NCBI GenBank assembly: GCA_021464415.1
Contig: CM038471.1
Location: 30,539,234 to 30,603,233 of the forward strand
Direction: 5' to 3'
Origin: Lonicera japonica
Taxonomy: Eukaryota > Streptophyta > Magnoliopsida > Dipsacales > Caprifoliaceae
Length of the DNA: 64,000 nucleotides
Shown here: positions 56,700 to 64,000 of the stretch, in pieces
Numbering within the stretch: position 1 is the stretch's first letter
Layout: every line of letters begins with the position of its first letter
Program-made: the position numbers and the translations under genes
Notes under the pieces: generated by a model
What the model saw: only the letters and a program-made list of their open reading frames with translations
Told to the model about the DNA's origin: nothing
The model's database searches: none

Positions 56700-57950
56700 T
56701 CAAAATTTTAATTAAAATTATATTTTAATACACTCTTATTTATTATTGGCTCATGTTAACGTATTTTCTACCTGCACAAGTTAAGTATTTATTTTTTAAA
56801 ATAATTAACTCTCAACATATATTGAATATAATACATATTTTCATATAAAATGTTATTATTTTTATTTATAGTAATTTTAATATGTATCATAAAAGCACAT
56901 ATTATCATTTTTTTTTATTATTTGATATTGGACGAGTGTTAATAATAAACTTTTTTTTTATTTAAATTGAATTTACATCGAGTATATATATTTTTTATTA
57001 GATGAGTTTTATTTGAAAAATATTCTAATATTTTATTGCTTGATGCTAAGTGAGTTTTTATCAATAAACTCTCTCTATGTGAGTAAAATGTATGTGACTA
57101 CATTTATTTCTCATTAAGCAAACTTTAAGCAGGTGTTAATGATAATAAATTCACCATAAAAATGTTTATGACAAGAGGTATTTATGATAAATATAGGGGT
57201 GTTAATAATACCGCCCGATAAATTGGTTGTAACATGTGTAAAAAAACTAAAGTTTTTTTTTTTAATACAAATATTACAAGAATTTACATGGTGGTTGGTC
57301 ACATAGGAAGGAGGAAAAAAAAACAATATTCCTATCGTATGAACTTAGTCGTAAGGTAAGAAAATTTACCCATTTTTGCTAGTATTTTATGTGATATAAA
57401 TTTAAATTAGGATTTTTTATTTTTTTTCAAATTCGAGTTTAATGTAAAGATTAATTTATTATGCAAACCGCCATGTTTGAATCCCTTTCCTCTCATCGTA
57501 AAGAATTACTAGATCTTACTATCTATATAGTTCAATTTCTTAAAGTATTATTATACGTTGCTAGTTAGCTAAAAAAAATATTGTTTTGGACTATCCTTAT
57601 TATATTATTAATATTTAAATTGTAGTAATAATTTTTTATATTACAAATAAATCTGTATAATAAAAACAAATATAGTTAATGGTATTTATTACAATTTTTA
57701 AATTGTGAACATTTATTTGGTAATTTAAAGACCTACCATTAATTTATGGATATATGGTTTTTATACATAATAATAGTGAAAAAAAATTATATAATAAAAA
57801 ATAAATAATATAATAAATATATAGTTGAGTGTGTATAAAAAATTTAGACAAAAATTAAATAAGCCTAATGTTTTCAACAGTGTCCATAAGTTCTCTCTAT
57901 ATATAGAACTTTCTCCGGTTCTTTTTTCGTCTCGCTCTATATATATAAGT
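56700..57950. other. AT-rich upstream region of the TOPLESS-like gene
   Basis: Long A/T tracts and no coding frame. From 57895 the sequence becomes pyrimidine-rich, leading into the core promoter. Confidence 0.5.
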
Positions 57951-58241
57951 TTCTCTCTCCAGTTTTTTCCCTTTCTCTTCTTATCTCTTTCGCTCTATTT
58001 CTCTCTCCTCTCTCTCTCTCTCTCTCTATAAATATATATATATATATATCCGGAGCAGCCTTAGAATCAAGCTTTATTTCTCAGCAGGAAACCCTAGAAT
58101 TCCGCTTTCTTCGTCGGCGGCGATTGTGGTATCGATCTGTGAAGCTCTGTCTGTGTTTTCAGTTTAATTGTTGCGTTTTAATTTTTGTAATTGAACTTTT
58201 TTGTTTTTGCTTTCTTATAGAATCGTTTGGATTAGGGATAA
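57950..58241 (+). promoter_or_regulatory. Core promoter and leader of the TOPLESS-like gene
   Basis: A CT-rich patch with (CT)n (57950-58026) runs into TATAAATA at 58027-58034, placing transcription start near 58060. The leader has a telo-box-like AAACCCTA at 58089-58096. A plausible leader intron runs from GT at 58129 to AG at 58220 (TTTCTTATAG), so the first exon would be non-coding. Splicing is inferred from consensus. Confidence 0.5.
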
Positions 58242-61200
58242 ATGTCCTCGCTGAGCAGAGAATTGGTGTTTCTCATACTCCAATTTTTGGATGAGGAGAA
58301 ATTTAAGGAGTCTGTGCATAAGTAAGTCTCTCTCTCTAAAAATCTGTCTCGTTATTTTTTATGTTCAAATTTTACGGAATTATTTGATTATTATTCATTT
58401 GTTTTGTGGTTCAAAAAGAGGAAAAACTGACGATTATTAGTTGTATGGTGTTAGTTGACTGGACTGGAGGCCTTTTTTGTTTTTTTCTGGAATATTTTAG
58501 AATGAGTAGAATGAAAGATGCGTAATTATTAAGATTAAAGTGTTAACTTGTGATAAACTCCGTTTTTAATTAAGACTCGATATTTTAAAGTAAATTTTAT
58601 TAACTATTTTTTTTATTTAGTTTGGTAGTTTTAAATAGTTAAATTTATTTAACTATTTTGAAATTTGAGAAATTATGGTTTTACTTCTAGAAATGAGATT
58701 TTAAATTTGGAAAAACTGAATAAATAAAGCGGGAAGAGGGAGGAATTATTTGGTTCGTAATTTTAGTAATGTGAATTTATTTTATGAATTTTCTAGATTT
58801 TAGTGGAGAAAAATAAAAGGGAGGTAGACTAAAAAAATCCTGAATTGATTGTTTCATGTTGTTTTAATAAATAAAGGCAGGTAGTTTTACGGGCTTGGTT
58901 GTGTATGGTTACTTTCCAGTCCCTATGTAGTACTCGAAGATCCAGATTATGTGTCCATATTTGGCTCTTCACACTTTTTAAAGACATACTAATTGCAATA
59001 TAATCAGTTGTTATTTGTTAAGAACCAAATTTATTAACTATCATTTGATTACGTCAATTAAAAAAAAAATGGACTCTTTGGGAAGTTTTGAAAAGGAATA
59101 ATGGTTTTTTTAAAAAAATTGAATCGGAGGGAGTAAGAATTTTGAGATTAAAATTAGAAATTTGTTTCTTAATTGAATCAGTTGAATTGCTTTGGAGTTG
59201 GCCGAAAATGTATGCTTAATGAAAGTTAATATTTTCTTCTGTCTTTTTTGTTAGGCTTGAGCAAGAATCCGGCTTTTACTTCAATGTGAAATATTTTGAG
59301 GAGAAAGTTCATGCTGGTGAATGGGATGAAGTTGAGAAATATCTGTCTGGGTTTACTAAAGTCGATGATAACAGATACTCTATGAAGATATTTTTCGAAA
59401 TTAGGAAGCAGAAGTATCTTGAAGCTCTTGATCGGTATATTGCAATATACACATGTTTATATTTTTTTATGCATTTATGTTCTTGTGACTATTTCAGCTT
59501 TTGTAACATGTTTGCGGTTTTAATTGATATATTAGGCATGACAAGGCGAAGGCTGTTGAGATACTGGTGAATGATCTGAAAGTGTTCTCAACTTTCAATG
59601 AAGATTTGTATAAAGAAATCACCCAGTTACTAACGCTTACCAATTTCAGGTAATATCTCTTTTTTTGTTATTGGGTTTAAGGTACTTTGGTGCCTTACAG
59701 AAGTAGAAACCGCAGGTGATTCATTCTTTGTTTCACTTCGTTTGAAAACATAGAAGGCATAACCTTCCTTTTACTTCGTAGATATTGAAAATCGGGTCAA
59801 GTCAACATAGGATTCAACAACATTGTGGATCTCTAAACTTTCGTTATTGGATTCTGAATCTCTCTTTTGTGTTTATCTGGGAGGATGAAGGCTTCATTTT
59901 GCTGGATTCTAGTTTTTATGATGGTTGCACTGGGTTCTGAGGATTTGATGAAGTTTTTTAGGGTTGGGCTTCTTTGAAAATTTAGCAGAATTATAGGTTT
60001 TTAATTTCTTGGTGACTATTCAAGTGATTAAATGACATTACATATAGTACATCAGTTTAGTTTTAATTAAAACATAGTTTAGTATGTTTAATATTAAACC
60101 AGGATTACCTGGTATGCGGGTCGTACTGGTACATGGAACGGGCTGGGGAACATATTACATTACTTGCTGTGGAATGTGATACATTAGGGGTAGGCTTATT
60201 TGGAACACTTCATCGGAATGAAATGCGTTCATACAGAACAGGGAACATCTTGAGGAGATTGCATATCTATATAATACACTAGGAGTAGTAGCCATCTAAA
60301 TCAATTATCAAGTATTAGAGACTATAATTAAATTCAAGTATCGGAAAGAGTATTGGAGAGTGTCGGACTGTCCGACAAGTGTCGGGCCCAACACGTGGCC
60401 TCCAAGAGAGTGTCCGTGCTTCCTAGTGTATATGGGGATAAAGAATTGTGTGGCTGAGATTAATGATGCTTTTTGAATGGTTGGTAGTGCCTTTGGCGCA
60501 GGTTATGACCTAGTATATCTCTCTCTATATATATATATGTGCATGTATATTACACAAAAGGAAAACTGTTATATCTCTAAGCAGTGGTTTCTTTTTCTGA
60601 ATAATGGTACATAATATGATGAATATATGAGAAGCTTGGTGCGAGAGAAAAAATATCTGATATCATTTAATTTTAGGTTAAGTAGAATCCCTCCAAACAA
60701 TTCAGACATTTAAAATGTAAAAGCTATATGAGACTTCTATTAAAAATCTCACTCTTTTCTTCAATTTTTAAATCCTCGACTTTTTTCTGATTTCTTTTAG
60801 TTGGGAATGATAGCCGTACTATTAGTAAAATTACAGACTTAAATGAAGTCGAGCTTTTTCATTGAAAAAGTCTTGTTACATTGAATATAGTAGATATAAT
60901 ATATGGATTTGGATTCTGAAGACCTTTAAAAGGACTCTTAACCGCAATAAATATATTTTACTTTTTACTTTGTAAAAGTATTTTTTTTCTCTCCTTGTCC
61001 CAAGATTCAAGCGATATATTCGGAATGCTAGATTCATCGTTCCAGATCGCAAACGTTCCACGTTTCGGAACGAACGATCCAAGATCGTAATTTGCTACCA
61101 GGGGAGCAATTTATGGTAGCCCTACAATACACTATCTTGTAATGTGATACAACCATAGTTCTCAAATTGTGAATTGTATCGAGAATCAATAATCATGGAT

Positions 61201-63489
61201 CTCGTATCGTGCAATTCGTTGCAAAGTGTAAGAAAATATCTAAATAACAACTAACTTTATATAGAAACTCATAGGAGAAGTTTCATAGCTAAGTAGAACA
61301 AATATTAGGACATGATTACATCATTTAACAACAAGATATTGGCTTTCTAGGCAATAAATGTGGGTCCAAAAGTGTGTAATACAAGAGTATAGAGTAACCT
61401 AAAGAGTATTTGACTAGAATATATAGAGTTCCAAGAAAAAACAAGTTGAAACTAACCTTTATACATAGTGATCACTTAGACTTGAAATCAGTGGAACTCT
61501 CTAACATAAAGCAGTTGAAATCTCTTTCTTTTGTAAGCTCCAATAACCCACAATAGAATCAGAACCGTGAAGAAACAGAGTTGACAAAAGTTCCTGAGGA
61601 AGAATGCAACACACAAGCGTTCTCTTTCAAAATTCAAAGTAGTCATTTGGAGCTCCAAAACCTTTCTGTTGGGGAAGCCTTGTGCCCTTTTATCTTGTAA
61701 TTTCTTTTTTTGGAGTTGCAACGAAATTTCTGTTTCCTATAAAAAAAAATTGGGGCTCCAAAATCATATGTAACATAAGGTATAGGCTTTTGATTTGTTT
61801 AAAAGTGTTACTTCCAGTAATAAAACAAAAAGAAAAAAAGGGCCTTTTTTGTCATCTGGGCCTGTCAAAACCCGATCCAAATCCAACCTTTTGATGTATT
61901 GTTTTTGAAACGCAATACAAGCGATACGTGATTCAGAATTGTGATTTTGTATGATTCAATGCAATTCACATCGTATTTTGATTCAGCTCACGATTCTCTA
62001 TCCTTTTCTCTCTGTATCGAATGGTACAATATGTGTTGCGCATCGAACGATTCTCGCAAGTCACAACTATGGATACAACATACACATGCTGTAATACATA
62101 TGGTCACTTTTAAGCTTAAAAATGAGACTAGCAATACCTCTTTCCCTGCTTATGTTTTCATTAGCAAAACTTGCCTGGTTTGTTCATCTAAATTATGTTC
62201 TTTGTTGTCAGGGAAAATGAGCAGCTATCCAAGTATGGTGAGACCAAAACAGCTCGTAGCATAATGCTGATAGAGCTTAAAAAATTGATAGAAGCAAATC
62301 CCCTTTTCCGTGAGAAGCTTGCTTTTCCTACTCTGAAATCATCGAGGTTGCGGACTCTAATTAATCAGAGGTAGAGTTGGTGTTTAAATGGATGAATAGG
62401 CAAGCTATTCATGTTATTTTTCTTCTTTTTTCCAAGTGGTTCTACTCTAAAATGTTTGTGATGCAAGTCATTTCTGGTATAATATGCTTTTTAGTCCTGT
62501 TATACTTCTTTTCTTTTTACCTGTTTGTGCCGACTGAAAATTTTCTTTACCGTTGCCTACTTGATTCAAGTTTCTGCGTGAGTCTGCTTAACTACAGTTT
62601 CACCTTTTCTATTATGTTCAGTTTTTACTTTTGCAGTTGAATTATTTTCTTAGTTAGTGGGTAATGTTTACTTTTGTCTCCATTAATCGGCCACTTAAAA
62701 ATACTGTTATTGTCTTGCTTTTGAACCTCTCATGCCTTGTGTTTGTTGAAAACAAATTTATTGCTATGAATTTTCATGGGGGCTTACTTTCTTCTCCCCA
62801 CCAATCTTTGCTGACATTTTTTTTTGGTGTGTGTTTGTGTTCTATTATCTCATACTCCCTCTGCCCCTAATTAAGATCACTATTTGACTTTCACACATTT
62901 TAAGAAAACAATAATTTCATGAGACTAAGGAACATTAATTATCCCACAAGTTTTAAATTTGAGATGGAGAATATTGATGTTTTCTTATTAGTGATTGTGA
63001 TTTCAACACGTATGCTACAATGTTGGACCTCTGAAATACCATTTTGTGGTCTCTGTCTCCAGTTTGAACTGGCAGCACCAGCTGTGTAAGAATCCAAGGT
63101 CAAATCCGGACATTAAGACCTTATTCACTGATCATTCATGCACACCTCCTAATGGGGCTCTGGCTCCTACACCTGTCAATCTTCCTTCTGCTGCAGTCGC
63201 AAAGCCTACTGTTTACACATCTCTTGGAGCACACGGTGTATGATACCTTTCATCCAGAAAATTCATTTTTCCCTCTCCATGTATAGCGTAGCTTATAAAA
63301 AACAAATAAATTGTGAAGTTCGTTATAAATATTTTGTTTTATTTTGTTGTTCGCAGCCATTTCCGCCAGCTGCCGCAGCTGCCAATGCTAATGCCTTAGC
63401 AGGTTGGATGGCAAATGCAGCGGCAGCTTCTTCATCTGTACAAGCAGCTGTTGTTACTGCATCATCCTTACCTGTTCAACCGAATCAAG
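58242..63489 (+). CDS. TPL: TOPLESS/TOPLESS-related co-repressor, 5' part (continues beyond window)
   Basis: TPL/TPR proteins are nuclear Groucho-type co-repressors; their N-terminal TOP domain binds EAR (LxLxL) motifs of Aux/IAA, JAZ-adaptor and other regulators, and a WD40 half follows. Coding exons (GT-AG): 58242-58321, 59255-59434, 59536-59649, 62212-62370, 63063-63237, 63357-63489; 841 nt, so 280 codons plus 1 nt, and frames join exactly. LisH lies at about residues 4-36 (SRELVFLILQFLDEEKFKES), CTLH at about 34-92 (YFNVKYFEEKVHAGEWDEVE, FEIRKQKYLEALDRHDKAKA), and the rest of the TOP domain follows to about 200 (RENEQLSKYGETKTARSIML, LINQSLNWQHQLCKNPR). After that comes a Pro/Ala-rich linker (LGAHGPFPPAAAAANANALA, GWMA). 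The ATG at 58242 is the only sensible start. The linker resembles TPL/TPR1 more than TPR4, from memory. No WD40 exon lies inside the window. Intron 3 (59650-62211) carries transposons. Confidence 0.95.
60327..60418 (+). repeat. Dispersed repeat, plus copy, in a TOPLESS intron
   Basis: ATTAAATTCAAGTATCGG..GGAGAGTGTCGG..GACAAGTGTCGGGCCCA..ACACGTGGCCTCCA.. matches the reverse complement of 63904-64000. Both contain CACGTG. It probably comes from a transposon end; class unknown. Confidence 0.6.
61154..62071. mobile_element. Non-autonomous DNA element, 918 bp, 8-bp TSD
   Basis: Begins CATAGTTCTCAAATTGTGAATT and ends with the inverse TCACAACTATG. Further inside, TATCGAGAATC and (inverted) GCGAGAATCG match. 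GATACAAC flanks it at 61146-61153 and 62072-62079. The 8-bp duplication favours hAT. An 89-bp LINE tail is nested inside. It lies in TOPLESS intron 3, ending 140 bp before the next exon. Confidence 0.65.
61661..61749 (+). mobile_element. Very short LINE 3' end (89 bp) with TSD
   Basis: CCTTTCTGTTGGGG..CGAAATTTCTGTTTCCTATA plus poly-A. It is flanked by TTGGAGCTCCAAAA (61647-61660) and TTGGGGCTCCAAAA (61750-61763). It shares the TTTCTGTTTCCTAT tail with the 1.2-kb LINE in COG6 intron 10. Confidence 0.65.
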
Positions 63490-64000
63490 GTCAGATTTTT
63501 ACTGTTACTTGGAATGGAATCATGCGATTGATTTCATTCAATTAGATTTGTAATTTAGAAAGAGGCAATCTTTGCAATAAGCGTTTTAAATACCTTTCTT
63601 TTATCGTAAAACACATGCCACAAGTTTTATTGTTTTGGTGGCCTTTGAGTATATTTAAATATGATATTTTGGAATATTCATCTATAAAAAAAGTTTGGAT
63701 ATAGATAAGACACTTCAAGTCTGACCTGTATGGAAGATTAGTGCTTTGGTTTGTAATTTCCTGCTGCAACAGTTTTCAATGATATTTATTCAACTGTATG
63801 GAGTTTAGGACTAGTCTTTATGAAGTTAGTTGAATTGTATACGAGAGAATAAATGAAGAGAAAATAGATAATAGGAGAGTTGTGTTGATAACTATGAAGG
63901 ATGGACACTCTCGTGGAGGCCACGTGTCGGGCCCCATACTTGTCAAACGCTCTGACACTCTCGACACTCTCCGATACTCTCGCCGACACTTGAATTTAAT
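63490..64000 (+). other. TOPLESS intron running off the right edge
   Basis: Starts with the GT donor after ..CAACCGAATCAAG (exon end 63489, phase 1). No further exon is seen before base 64000. The last 100 bp are the inverted copy of the repeat at 60327-60418. Confidence 0.7.

Noticed and set aside
1..64000. A new multi-gene system linking COG6 and TOPLESS
   Set aside because: The genes are 28 kb apart, each with its own promoter and known separate roles; the space between is transposon debris.

Overview
This window is a piece of a flowering-plant (most likely eudicot) nuclear chromosome. It is AT-rich, most short open frames are meaningless, and there are two intron-rich plant genes embedded in dense transposon debris (Helitron, Ty3/gypsy, TRIM, L1-type LINE, SINE, MULE, hAT, Harbinger-like and CACTA-like sequence). 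I see no bacterial, organellar or rRNA/tRNA gene content.

Layout. 1-5.1 kb: a decayed Helitron Rep/helicase gene on the minus strand, running off the left edge. 6.4-15.3 kb: a chain of non-autonomous elements (a 580-bp Harbinger-like MITE with internal palindromes, a 1515-bp solo LTR, a 1271-bp MULE with a 9-bp target duplication, Tourist-like MITEs, a fold-back element with a palindromic tandem array, and a large nested hairpin). 15.7-29.7 kb: a complete COG6 gene, plus strand, 11 coding exons, predicted 693 aa, with introns swollen by LTR fragments, MITEs and a LINE. 29.7-46 kb: gene-free DNA with a direct duplication, a GC-rich G-run island, a hAT MITE, stacked SINE tails and another MULE. 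46-53.3 kb: a nest of Ty3/gypsy remnants in both orientations, with a complete 438-bp TRIM and a MULE-like element inserted in them. 53.3-58 kb: AT-rich DNA ending in the promoter of the last gene. 58.0-64 kb: the 5' half of a TOPLESS/TOPLESS-related co-repressor gene (six coding exons seen, 280 codons plus 1 nt), continuing beyond the right edge.

The two real genes are unrelated housekeeping/regulatory genes: COG6 acts in the COG tethering complex for retrograde Golgi traffic, and TOPLESS is a nuclear co-repressor recruited by EAR-motif proteins. They share only orientation; nothing suggests a joint system. I found no novel defence-like or multi-gene system. The most interesting signals are structural: transposons with exact target duplications, nested palindromes, a minimal TRIM and very short LINE inserts. 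Superfamily names rest on terminal sequence and target-site-duplication length read by eye; no database search was possible.
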